A stretch of DNA of 64,000 nt from JARBUG01 sp035628915 (GTDB taxonomy: Bacteria > Bacillota > Sulfobacillia > Symbiobacteriales > Symbiobacteriaceae): the NCBI GenBank assembly GCA_035628915.1, contig DASPIW010000009.1, positions 1 to 64,000 of the forward strand, given 5' to 3'. Below, piece after piece: positions 56,615 through 64,000 of the stretch; position 1 is the stretch's first letter; each line of letters starts with the position of its first letter. The notes beneath the pieces were generated by a model, which was given only the letters and a program-made list of their open reading frames with translations, was not told the origin of the DNA and searched no databases. The position numbers were made by a program, and so were the translations under genes.

Positions 56615-58657
56615 TCACGGCGTCGGAGGCAGCATCTGCTCAATCGCAAAGCCCACCGGCCCGGCGGCGGCGTCGTACTGGGACTGGCGGTACCACCCGT
56701 CCGTGGCCATGGCCCGCACATACAGGTACTCGGCGAACGCAGCCCGCGTGCAGGGCGCCATCATCTGCAACGCAGGGATGCTCGCCGCGAAAGCGCCGTG
56801 TGGCTGGCGGGTATAGGTATGATCGGGCATCGTCGTCTCGCCGGCCGCATCAGCACCGTGGACCGGATCAACAACCTGATGCTGGGCAATCGCCGGCTCG
56901 TCTACCTTGCCGCCCACCTTGTCGATGGCCGTCTTCCCCTTCACCAGATCAAAGGCGAAAGTCGCACACCCGTCGGGGTGGTAAGCCCGGAACGAGACCT
57001 GCGCATCGGGCGCCTCCGGGTGCGTGAAGGTAATGAACCCGCAGCTGTCAAGCAGGTGTCCCGGCACCGCCACATCGCGAATCTGCGCCACGCAGTGCCG
57101 GTTGTCGACCTGCAGCTGCATGGTGAAGGCGAGCCCGCCGCCCGCCGGGTCGGTAGTCACCTGGCCCTCCGGGGCAGGATCGAGGTTGGCCTGCTCGATC
57201 GGCTGGCCCGCCCTTGGCACCCGGAACGTCACAGGCAGCGGATGGCCTCCCGCATCGAACAGCTCCAGCTTCAGCTCGTACCTGCCAAAGGCCAGCTCGC
57301 TGTTGCCGTTCAGGATCGGCGTTTTCCAGATCGCCGTTGCCGTATTGGCCCGGGCGTCGACCTGCGGCGCCCACGTGCCGGCGGGCGGCGTCAGGGGCTG
57401 CACCCGGAAGACCTCGCCGACACCGGCCAGTGCCACGGGGCCCATGGCATCCTGCCCGACGATCACGTCGCCGTTGGCCAACTGCTGAATGTAGTGCCGC
57501 ACCACGGGCGTGTTGATCACCTGCCACGGATCGGCCGAGCCGACTTTGTGGTAGGACCACCGGTAGTAGGCGTGGGCTTCGGCCAACTCCTCGCCGAAGA
57601 AGACATGGGGCTCCAGCCGTCCGGCGAACGGTGCGCCGCCGGGCGCCAGCCCGTCCACAATGTCGCTGATGTTGACGTAGTTGCCGATGGTCAGAATGCC
57701 CACCTCGTTGCCGGTCAGGTATTCGGCGGGCGGGAAGACTTCGACCCGCGGGTCGGTGATCCGCAAAATCACTTCCTGGCCGCGGTACTCCCAGTGCGTT
57801 GCTTCGCCGACGGGCGGCGCGTAGACCACCGTCCACTCCCCGCCCAACTGATACTCGACCTTGAAGTACAGGTCGGGCCACGGCCCAAGGGGTCCGTCGG
57901 GACTGCTGAGATACGGCCACGTGTGGAAGGAGACGTCAAACCGGCCGTTCTGGTCGGTGGGGATGCGGGCCTGCTCCTCCAGGGTGTAGCGGATCCAGGG
58001 CCGCAGCACGTGGATCAGCTCCCAGCGCCGGGGCCACGCCTGGTAGAGCCCGATCATCCAATCCCTCAGGGCGTGCACCGGCAGCGCCCGGACGATCTGC
58101 GGATCGGTCGGAATCTGCAGGCCGTGGGCCCGCTGCTCAATCAGGCGGAGCAGTTCGTCGCGCACCCGGAAGACCGGCGCATCTTCCAGCCCCATGATGA
58201 ACCGGATGACCGCATCGACCTCGTAGACAACCACACGCGTACGGGGGACCGGCACGTCCACAACGGTCCCATGATACTCCACCGCCTTGACGACCTGGCC
58301 GCGCACCCGGGTGGCGACGGGCGCCCAGGCCCTGCAGTAGACCTCGGGAATGGGCAGCAGTCTGTACTCCGCCTGCCCGTCCCGGAAGTCCCAGAGGGGT
58401 TTGTAGGGGTTCATCCGCGTGATTTTCGGCAGGGTGGGCACCATAGCGGCCTCCAGGGGCGGCGCTACCAAAATGCGGGCAGTCCTTGCCCGCTCCGGAG
58501 GCAAGGGCAGCTCCGCGATGCCGTTCTTGACCGGAGCGGTGGCGAGGAGCTTCCCATGCGGGCTGAAGGCGTAAACAGCTACGGGGACCTCCATTTCGGG
58601 ATGGGCCTGGAAGCCGATCTCCAGGCGCAGCGCATGCTGGATCAGAGGCGACGACAC
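56615..58657 (-). CDS. Large protein of unknown family, probably beta-rich
   Basis: A 680-residue protein without signal peptide or membrane segment that I do not recognise. A beta-rich N-terminal domain (residues 1-65) contains VPVAVYAFSPHGKLLATAPVKNGIAELPLP, which reads like a carboxypeptidase-regulatory/transthyretin-type fold. A second such pattern is TDQNGRFDVSFHTWPYLSS with PDLYFKVEYQLGGEWTVVY (about 235-280). The middle (about 300-400) has many His and aromatic residues. The C-terminal 90 residues include CTRAAFAEYLYVRAMATDGWYRQSQYDA. It is preceded by no obvious operon partner and ends next to the argS promoter. Confidence 0.7.
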   Translation of the reverse strand: MSSPLIQHALRLEIGFQAHPEMEVPVAVYAFSPHGKLLATAPVKNGIAELPLPPERARTARILVAPPLEAAMVPTLPKITRMNPYKPLWDFRDGQAEYRLLPIPEVYCRAWAPVATRVRGQVVKAVEYHGTVVDVPVPRTRVVVYEVDAVIRFIMGLEDAPVFRVRDELLRLIEQRAHGLQIPTDPQIVRALPVHALRDWMIGLYQAWPRRWELIHVLRPWIRYTLEEQARIPTDQNGRFDVSFHTWPYLSSPDGPLGPWPDLYFKVEYQLGGEWTVVYAPPVGEATHWEYRGQEVILRITDPRVEVFPPAEYLTGNEVGILTIGNYVNISDIVDGLAPGGAPFAGRLEPHVFFGEELAEAHAYYRWSYHKVGSADPWQVINTPVVRHYIQQLANGDVIVGQDAMGPVALAGVGEVFRVQPLTPPAGTWAPQVDARANTATAIWKTPILNGNSELAFGRYELKLELFDAGGHPLPVTFRVPRAGQPIEQANLDPAPEGQVTTDPAGGGLAFTMQLQVDNRHCVAQIRDVAVPGHLLDSCGFITFTHPEAPDAQVSFRAYHPDGCATFAFDLVKGKTAIDKVGGKVDEPAIAQHQVVDPVHGADAAGETTMPDHTYTRQPHGAFAASIPALQMMAPCTRAAFAEYLYVRAMATDGWYRQSQYDAAAGPVGFAIEQMLPPTP

Positions 58658-58787
58658 ACTGAACCCTCCTTCACAAGAACCAGTCGGACCCCCTCCGCCA
58701 CGCGTTTGTGGCGGAGTAAAGGCTGTCCACCTGTTAATAACGGAAGGTTCATAGTTTTTCGCCTATTGGTTTGGTGACAAACAAGAA

Positions 58788-58815
58788 GGGCCGCCTCCGT
58801 GAAGGAGGCTGGCCC
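58788..58815 (-). terminator. Terminator of the DEAD-box helicase gene
   Basis: GGGCC-AGCCTCC / GGAGGCGGCCC with a short loop, followed by TTCTTGTTTG on the minus strand, just after the helicase stop. Confidence 0.7.
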
Positions 58816-58821
58816 CTGTAC

Positions 58822-60408
58822 CTACCGCCGCTTGGCGGGCTCGATATTGATCGTCCGGCCCTTGATCGTCGACTCCTGCATGGCGGTGATCACCTGGTGA
58901 GCGACGTCCTTGGGCACCTCCACAAACGTAAACCGGTCGTAGATGTTGATCAGGCCGATGATGTTGCCCGGAATGCCCGCCTGGCTGGCGATGGAGCGGA
59001 CCACATCCGCCGGCTGGATCATCTGCTGGCGTCCGACGTTCAGGAAGAGCCTGACCATGCCGGGCTCCGCCCCGGTATCGCCGAAGTCCACGGCGGGCGC
59101 TGCGGCGGGGGTCGTCTTGTCCTCGCCGGAGATCATCTTCAGTGCAGCCGCCAGCAGAATCTCCGGGTCGTACTCGTCGAGCAGCTCGTCGGCCATCTCC
59201 TTGTAGAAGGCCAGCTGCCCTTCGTCCATCACTTTCAGCAGCCGTTCCTTCAACTGCTCCCGCTGCTTCTCCGCCACGTCCATGAGCGACGGGAGCGGGC
59301 GCCGCTGAATGCGGGTCTTCATCACCCGTTCGATCAGGCGCAGCTGGCCGAACTCACGCGCAGAGATCAGGGTGATCGCCGTACCGGTCCGGCCGGCCCG
59401 GCCCGTGCGGCCAATGCGGTGCACATAGCCCTCGGGATCCTGCGGGATGTCATAGTTGAATACGTGGGTCACGTCCTGAATGTCGAGGCCGCGGGCGGCC
59501 ACATCGGTGGCGACCAGCAGTTCGACGCCGCCTTCCTTAAAGCGGTTCATGACGCGGGTCCGCTGGGCCTGGTTCATGTCGCCGTGGATGCCCTCGGCCA
59601 GGTAACCGCGGGCCTGCAGCCCCTCGACCAGCTCATCGACGCCCTTCTTGGTGCGGCAGAAGCAGATGCCCCGCTCCACATCCTCCATGTCCAGGATGCG
59701 GCAGAGCGCCTCGGTCTTAAAGGCGGGCCGAACTTCGTAAAAGAGCTGCTCAATTTGCGGGACGGTCAGCTGCTGGGGCGAAACCTGAATATGGACCGGA
59801 TCCTTCATATAGCGGCGGGCCAGGCGCTTGATTTCGTCGGGCATCGTGGCGGAGAAGAGCAGCGTCTGCCGGGCCTCGGGCGTCCCCGTCAGAATAAACT
59901 CGATATCCTCCACAAAACCCATATCCAGCATTTCGTCGGCTTCATCGAGCACTACGACCTTCACGCCGGTGATGGAGAGCGTGCCGCGCCGCATGTGGTC
60001 CATAATCCGGCCGGGCGTGCCGACCACCACGTCGACTCCGAAATGAAGCGACCTGATCTGGCGCTCGATGGACTGCCCGCCGTAGATGGCGATGGTCTTG
60101 ATCCGCGCGTACTTGCCGATCTTCGTAATCTCTTCGGCCACCTGAACCGCCAGTTCCCGGGTCGGGCAGAGCACAAGCGCCTGCACGCCCCGCACTTTCG
60201 GGTCCAGCTTGTCGATAATCGGAGCGCCGAACGCAGCCGTCTTGCCGGTGCCGGTCTGAGCCTGGCCGATTACGTCGTGGCCCTCGAGCAGCTTGGGAAT
60301 CGCCTGCTCCTGAATCGGCGACGGTTCTTCAAATCCCATGTCATCCAGTGCCTTGAGCACTTTGTCCGAAAGCCCTAAATCCCGAAACGTCAACTTGGTC
60401 TCCGTCAT
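58822..60408 (-). CDS. DEAD-box ATP-dependent RNA helicase (CsdA/DbpA type)
   Basis: A 528-residue RNA helicase. Motifs in order: Q motif FEEPSPIQEQAIP, I AQTGTGKT, Ia PTRELAVQ, Ib TPGR, II DEAD, III SAT, IV GICFCRTK, V ATDVAARGLD and VI HRIGRTGRAGR. A C-terminal DbpA-type RNA-binding domain (about 450-528: MVRLFLNVGRQQMIQPADVVRSIASQAGIPGNIIGLINIYDRFTFVEVP) suggests a role in ribosome assembly or RNA decay. ATG start with GGAGAGATT upstream. Confidence 0.95.
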   Translation of the reverse strand: MTETKLTFRDLGLSDKVLKALDDMGFEEPSPIQEQAIPKLLEGHDVIGQAQTGTGKTAAFGAPIIDKLDPKVRGVQALVLCPTRELAVQVAEEITKIGKYARIKTIAIYGGQSIERQIRSLHFGVDVVVGTPGRIMDHMRRGTLSITGVKVVVLDEADEMLDMGFVEDIEFILTGTPEARQTLLFSATMPDEIKRLARRYMKDPVHIQVSPQQLTVPQIEQLFYEVRPAFKTEALCRILDMEDVERGICFCRTKKGVDELVEGLQARGYLAEGIHGDMNQAQRTRVMNRFKEGGVELLVATDVAARGLDIQDVTHVFNYDIPQDPEGYVHRIGRTGRAGRTGTAITLISAREFGQLRLIERVMKTRIQRRPLPSLMDVAEKQREQLKERLLKVMDEGQLAFYKEMADELLDEYDPEILLAAALKMISGEDKTTPAAAPAVDFGDTGAEPGMVRLFLNVGRQQMIQPADVVRSIASQAGIPGNIIGLINIYDRFTFVEVPKDVAHQVITAMQESTIKGRTINIEPAKRR

Positions 60409-60490
60409 GTAATCTCTCCTCGGTTGCTTCCTCCCGCGCTGTTAGCCGACACGGAACCCCCTCACCCGTGCCACGCCGCGCATCTACGGG

Positions 60491-61360
60491 CTAAATCCGG
60501 CCGCTGGAGCCGAACAGCCGCATTTTCTCCTTGGTGACCGCCTTGACCGCTGCACGGGCAGGGCCAATCAGGTGCCGGGGGTCATCGACGCCGGGCTTCT
60601 TCGCCAGCGTCTCACGGACGCCGCCCACGAAGGCCAGCTTCAGCTCGGTGCCGATGTTGATCTTGCTGACGCCTGCGGCAATCGCGTCACGAATCATATG
60701 GTCCGGGGTGCCGGAACCGCCGTGCAGCACCAGGGCGACCTGCGGGGCAACTGCTTTGACCGCCCGGAAGATGCGGCCCATGCGCTCGATGTCCAGCTTC
60801 GGTTCGCCATGGTAGAGCCCATGGGCGTTCCCGATGGCGACTGCAACGGCATCGATGCCGGTGTCGACGGCAAAGCGGGCGGCTTCATCAGGCTCGGTCA
60901 TGGTCGCCTCGGCGGCGGAGACGACAATGTTCTCCTCCACGCCGCCAATCTTGCCGATTTCGCCTTCCACGGTGGCGCCGACGGCGTGGGCCATCTCCAC
61001 CACCTTCCGGGTGATGGCCACGTTATCATCATACGAGAAGTGCGAGGCATCCACCATAACCGATTTGAAACCCGCCACGATACATTGTGCGGCCATGTCA
61101 AACGAGGGGCCGTGGTCGAGGTGGGCGACAATGGGCACAGGCGCAGCGTCAGCTAGTGTTTTGACGATGTTCGCGATGGTTTGGAGACCGGCATATTTGA
61201 TTGCGCCTTCAGAAATGATCAGGATCGCCGGGGATTTTTCTTCGACCGCCGCCTCGATGACGGCCTGGGCGGTTTCAAGGTTCTGGATGCCAAAGGCGCC
61301 GACTGCATAGTTGCCCGCTTCGGCGGGCTTCAGAACATCGCTCAGCGTTGTCAGCGGCAT
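60491..61360 (-). CDS. fba: Class II fructose-bisphosphate aldolase
   Basis: Zinc-dependent aldolase of 289 residues cleaving fructose-1,6-bisphosphate to DHAP and glyceraldehyde-3-phosphate. Conserved are the catalytic Asp and Zn His in VAHLDHGPSFD, VMVDASHFSYDDN, EGEIGKIGG, GNAHGLYHGEPKLD with a Zn His, VLHGGSGTPDHMI and the phosphate-binding KINIGTELKLAF. A closely related tagatose-bisphosphate aldolase is possible, but the glycolytic neighbours favour Fba. It lies 14 bp after mgsA. Confidence 0.92.
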   Translation of the reverse strand: MPLTTLSDVLKPAEAGNYAVGAFGIQNLETAQAVIEAAVEEKSPAILIISEGAIKYAGLQTIANIVKTLADAAPVPIVAHLDHGPSFDMAAQCIVAGFKSVMVDASHFSYDDNVAITRKVVEMAHAVGATVEGEIGKIGGVEENIVVSAAEATMTEPDEAARFAVDTGIDAVAVAIGNAHGLYHGEPKLDIERMGRIFRAVKAVAPQVALVLHGGSGTPDHMIRDAIAAGVSKINIGTELKLAFVGGVRETLAKKPGVDDPRHLIGPARAAVKAVTKEKMRLFGSSGRI

Positions 61361-61374
61361 GGGTCAGGGCCTCC

Positions 61375-61746
61375 CTATCTGGCTTTTAGCAGATCATTAA
61401 CGAACATGCGGGCAGAACCCAGATTCGTGGCAACGGGAATGTCCCGCACGTCGCAGAGGCGCAGGAGCGCCGAGACGTCCGGTTCATGGGGCATCGCGGT
61501 AAGCGGATCGCGCAGGAAGATGACCATGTCCATCTGGCCGGTGGCCACGAGCGAGCCAATTTGCTGATCGCCGCCCATAGGGCCGGAGAGGAAGCAGTGG
61601 ACGCCCAGCCCGGTGTGCTCGGAAATCAGCTTGCCGGTGGTGCCTGTGGCGAAGAGCTCATGGCCTTCGAACGCGGCCTTGTGGTCCGCGACCAGCTTAA
61701 TCATTGCCAGTTTGCGGTTATCGTGTGCGATCAGGGCGATTCGCAT
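61375..61746 (-). CDS. mgsA: Methylglyoxal synthase
   Basis: Converts DHAP to methylglyoxal and phosphate, a bypass when phosphorylated sugars accumulate. The 123-residue protein is full length: IALIAHDNRKLAMIKLV with His and Asp/Lys, ELFATGTTGKLI phosphate loop, LSGPMGGDQQIG with catalytic Asp, and VIFLRDPLTAMPHEPDVSALLRLCDV with a second catalytic Asp. The ATG at 61746 has AGGAGGCG upstream. It is co-directional with fba, which makes its substrate. Confidence 0.95.
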   Translation of the reverse strand: MRIALIAHDNRKLAMIKLVADHKAAFEGHELFATGTTGKLISEHTGLGVHCFLSGPMGGDQQIGSLVATGQMDMVIFLRDPLTAMPHEPDVSALLRLCDVRDIPVATNLGSARMFVNDLLKAR

Positions 61747-62021
61747 GCTCTTTTTCGCCTCCTTGTGGGGGGGGCTGTGGTCGGGGTGGTCGTTCCGCCC
61801 CTGGGTCTTCGTGAACGGCTGCGGCCGTGGGCACTCGTTGCGCCACTGGGTCTCCGGCAAGAGGCAGTAGGCCTAATGTCGGGTTCCGGCGCCATCGGAA
61901 CCGTTCTTAAGGGACCTTCTCTGAGGGACGCACCGCCGATGGCACCAGACGTCGGTAAGGCCAACTGTCCTCTAGCCTCCGACGCCAAACGGCGCCACGA
62001 GTACCCCCGGACAAAACGGGA
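61747..62021 (-). promoter_or_regulatory. Structured leader region upstream of mgsA-fba
   Basis: No gene is supported in these 275 bp. On the minus strand there is an 11-bp stem GGTGCCATCGG / CCGATGGCGCC (61946-61936 with 61898-61888) enclosing 37 nt. Further down is a smaller hairpin around CACGGC/GCCGT. It does not match a riboswitch class I can recall. A structured mRNA leader is the working interpretation. Confidence 0.4.
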
Positions 62022-62045
62022 GCCCCTCAGCAGTATCTGAGGGGC
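62022..62045 (-). terminator. Terminator of gap
   Basis: GCCCCTCAG / CTGAGGGGC with a six-base loop, followed by TCCCGTTTTG on the minus strand, about 90 bp after the gap stop and beyond repeat copy E. Confidence 0.8.
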
Positions 62046-62056
62046 GTCCCAGCGGA

Positions 62057-62136
62057 CTCCTCGTTTCGTCAGGCTCGAACCGTTTCCGTCGGCCGGGAGT
62101 TGCGGACGGAAACGGTCCGACCCTTCCTTCAACTCC
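62057..62136 (-). repeat. 80-bp palindromic repeat element, copy E
   Basis: Nearly identical to copy D at 46492-46571. It begins exactly after the gap stop codon and lies between that stop and the terminator. The inverted repeat ACCGTTTCCGTC / GACGGAAACGGT is fully conserved while the centre differs. Confidence 0.9.
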
Positions 62137-63147
62137 CTAGAGGCCCTTGGCGGCGACGAAGGCGATCAGGTCGGCGAGGCGGCAGCTGTAGCCCCATTCG
62201 TTATCGTACCAGGCGATTACTTTGACCAGGTTGCCGTCCAGCAGTAGGGTGCTGGGGGCGTCGACGATCGACGAGTTGGGGTTGCCCTTGAAGTCCATGG
62301 AGACCAGCTCGGCCTCTTCATAGGCCAGAATCCCCTTCAGTTCGCCCTCGGCGGCGGCCTTCAGGGCAGCGTTGACTTCTTCCTTCGTGGTCTTGGTGGC
62401 CAGTTCGGCGGTGAAGTCGACGACGGAGACGACCGGGGTCGGGACACGCAGGGAGAAGCCGGTCAGCTTGCCCTTCAGCTCGGGCAGCACCAGGGCGACG
62501 GCCTTGGCGGCGCCGGTGGTGGTCGGAATGATGGAGAGTGCACCGGCCCGGGCCCGACGGAGATCCTTATGCGGGAAGTCCAGGATGACCTGGTCGTTGG
62601 TGTAGCTATGGACGGTGTTCATCATGCCCTTGACGATACCGAACTTCTCCTGCAGCACCTTGACCACCGGCGCCAGGCAGTTGGTGGTGCACGAAGCGTT
62701 GGAGATCACATTGTGTGCCTTGGGGTCATACTTGCCTTCGTTGACGCCCATGACGATGGTGATGTCCTCGTTCTTGGCCGGAGCGGAGATGATGACTTTC
62801 TTGGCGCCGCCTTTGGTGATGTGGACTTCGGCCTTCTCCTTCTCGGTGAACCGGCCGGTGGACTCGACCACGACGTCGACTTCATGCTTGGCCCAGGGAA
62901 TCTCGGCGGGATCCTTCGAGGCATAGACCCGAATGGGCCTGCCGTTCACGACGATGGAATCCTCGGTGGCGGTGACCGTGGCGTCCAGAATGCCAAAGTT
63001 GGTGTCGTACTTCAGCAGGTGAGCCGAGGTGGCGGGTGGGGTAAGGTCGTTGATGGCAACCACTTCGATATCGGGGCGGTTCATGATGATACGGAAGAAG
63101 CGGCGACCGATGGATCCAAATCCGTTAATGCCAACCCGAACGGTCAT
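62137..63147 (-). CDS. gap: Glyceraldehyde-3-phosphate dehydrogenase
   Basis: NAD-dependent glycolytic dehydrogenase of 336 residues. Features: Rossmann motif VGINGFGSIGRRFFR, VVAINDLTPP, the catalytic Cys in ISNASCTTNCLAPV, the catalytic His in MMNTVHSYTNDQ, RARAGALSIIPTTTGAAKAV, SLRVPTPVVSVVD, and YDNEWGYSCRLADL. The ATG at 63147 follows GAGGAGG. It lies 33 bp after the ROK kinase gene and is transcribed with it. Confidence 0.97.
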   Translation of the reverse strand: MTVRVGINGFGSIGRRFFRIIMNRPDIEVVAINDLTPPATSAHLLKYDTNFGILDATVTATEDSIVVNGRPIRVYASKDPAEIPWAKHEVDVVVESTGRFTEKEKAEVHITKGGAKKVIISAPAKNEDITIVMGVNEGKYDPKAHNVISNASCTTNCLAPVVKVLQEKFGIVKGMMNTVHSYTNDQVILDFPHKDLRRARAGALSIIPTTTGAAKAVALVLPELKGKLTGFSLRVPTPVVSVVDFTAELATKTTKEEVNAALKAAAEGELKGILAYEEAELVSMDFKGNPNSSIVDAPSTLLLDGNLVKVIAWYDNEWGYSCRLADLIAFVAAKGL

Positions 63148-63180
63148 TGTAGGTGCCTCCTCTACTGCTTTGCACACGCT

Positions 63181-64000
63181 TTAGCCGACGGTAGGAACCC
63201 GAAACAGTTCTTCTATCACCAGGGCCGCTCCGCCCAGGGGGCAGGAGTCTTCACCCAGTGGTGTCAGGGATATCTGGACCTTTTCGCGCAGCGCCGGGAG
63301 CGAACGGGCCATCGCCGCTTCCCGCAGGGGCTGCATCAGGAAGTTGCCGGCCCGGCCGGTGCCGCCGCCGACCACGACCATGGACGGGTTGAGCAGGTTG
63401 ATCAGATTGCCAGCGGCCAGTCCCAAATACCGGCCCGCTTCCGCTAGTGTATCCCGCGCAAGCTCATCGCCCTCGTCGGCCGCTTCAATCACCGTTGTGG
63501 CAATGACCTGGTCCAGGTCCCCTTCCACCATCTCGGCGATGCGTGACGGCTGTCCCTGGCCCATCCGCCGGACCGCCCGCCGGGCGATGGCCGTCGCGCT
63601 CGCCACGGTCTCCAGGCAGCCGAAGCTGCCGCAGCGGCAGCGGGGACCTTCGTTGTCGACCACCATGTGGCCGATCTCGCCGGCGCCTTCATGGGCGCCG
63701 CCGTACAGCTCCCCGCCGATGATCAGGCCGGCGCCAATCCCGATGCCGACCCGTATGTAAGCAAAGTTGTCGACGCCCCGCGCACAGCCGAAGGAGTGCT
63801 CGCCCCAGGCCATGGCCCGGGCATCGTTCTCAATCCAGACGGGCAGCACGAGCCGCTTCTCCAGCAGCTGCACGACCGGCAGATCCTTCACGTCATAGTG
63901 CGGTGAGTAGTGCCAGATGCCCTCTCTGCGGTGGACCATGCCCGTGATGCCCAGGCCGACGCCGGCCACGGGCACGGGGCGCTGGGTCTGCGGCAAGTCG
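63181..64000 (-). CDS. ROK-family sugar kinase or regulator (N terminus outside the window)
   Basis: The C-terminal 270 residues of a ROK protein are present; the N terminus lies beyond 64000. Visible are the sugar-binding WIENDARAMAWGEHSFG with catalytic Asp, GIGAGLIIGGELYGGAHEGAGEIGHMVVD, and the zinc-binding cluster CRCGSFGCLETVAS. VVVGGGTGRAGNFL is the second ATP-site region. Location directly upstream of gap favours a glucokinase. Whether an N-terminal HTH (NagC/XylR-type repressor) exists cannot be seen. Confidence 0.85.
   Translation of the reverse strand, partial: DLPQTQRPVPVAGVGLGITGMVHRREGIWHYSPHYDVKDLPVVQLLEKRLVLPVWIENDARAMAWGEHSFGCARGVDNFAYIRVGIGIGAGLIIGGELYGGAHEGAGEIGHMVVDNEGPRCRCGSFGCLETVASATAIARRAVRRMGQGQPSRIAEMVEGDLDQVIATTVIEAADEGDELARDTLAEAGRYLGLAAGNLINLLNPSMVVVGGGTGRAGNFLMQPLREAAMARSLPALREKVQISLTPLGEDSCPLGGAALVIEELFRVPTVG

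Noticed and set aside
56798..58777. 659-residue ORF on the plus strand
   Set aside because: Antisense to the 680-residue gene; composition (Arg, His, Gly, Asp rich) is that of a shadow frame, and no ribosome binding site is seen.
58771..60378. 535-residue ORF on the plus strand
   Set aside because: Exact antisense of the DEAD-box helicase, with no recognisable protein features.

Overview
The window reads as chromosome of a high-GC, endospore-forming Firmicute of the Symbiobacterium type. The grounds are the spore-germination (GerA-type) operon, a T-box leader in front of argS, a Firmicute-style LexA box in front of recA, the Bacillus-like order aroH-cmk-plsC-rpsA, strong GGAGGTGAT-type ribosome binding sites, frequent GTG/TTG starts, and very high GC with long antisense shadow ORFs. 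The genus is an inference; no rRNA, tRNA or CRISPR array was seen.

Layout. 1-503: apparent 5' end of a group II intron (minus strand). 0.6-3.4 kb: KdpD/KdpE-like two-component pair and a GNAT acetyltransferase. 3.4-10.8 kb (minus): fni, topB, a double GNAT protein, and the aroH-cmk-plsC-rpsA cluster. 11.5-15.9 kb (plus): four-gene germinant-receptor operon. 16.4-19.5 kb (minus): four overlapping genes (mtnA, two nucleoside phosphorylases, class II aldolase) that look like a DHAP shunt for 5'-methylthioadenosine/5'-deoxyadenosine salvage. 19.5-26.9 kb: DinB-like protein, small paralogous proteins, an amphi-Trp protein, an HI0933-type flavoprotein, a two-gene TSUP permease and a membrane protein; three genes here appear to start with CTG. 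26.9-29.8 kb (minus): formyltransferase, Gfo/Idh oxidoreductase and DegT aminotransferase, probably making an N-formylated sugar. 30.2-39.3 kb (minus): Liv-type ABC importer, two urocanate hydratase paralogues and an AraC-type regulator in one long run.

39.5-43.1 kb (minus): class V PLP enzyme, Cys/Met-metabolism PLP enzyme and an MFS exporter. 43.1-49.1 kb (minus): DNA repair block thpR-recA-recX-sbcD plus an SbcC/Rad50-like ATPase split over three ORFs. 49.3-52.8 kb (plus): peptide ABC importer (binding protein and two permeases, no ATPases). 53.1-54.5 kb: two coiled-coil proteins and a truncated deaminase. 54.6-60.4 kb (minus): argS with T-box leader, a 680-residue protein of unknown family, and a DEAD-box RNA helicase. 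60.5-64 kb (minus): ROK kinase (cut by the window edge), gap, mgsA and class II fba, a glycolysis/methylglyoxal cluster.

Two dispersed repeat families were found: a roughly 95-bp element in three intergenic regions (11.0, 30.1 and 52.9 kb) and an 80-bp palindromic element at the 3' ends of recX and gap. The most notable items are the split SbcC system, the DHAP-shunt operon, the Liv importer joined to a diverged second urocanate hydratase, the dispersed repeats, and the cluster of likely CTG starts.
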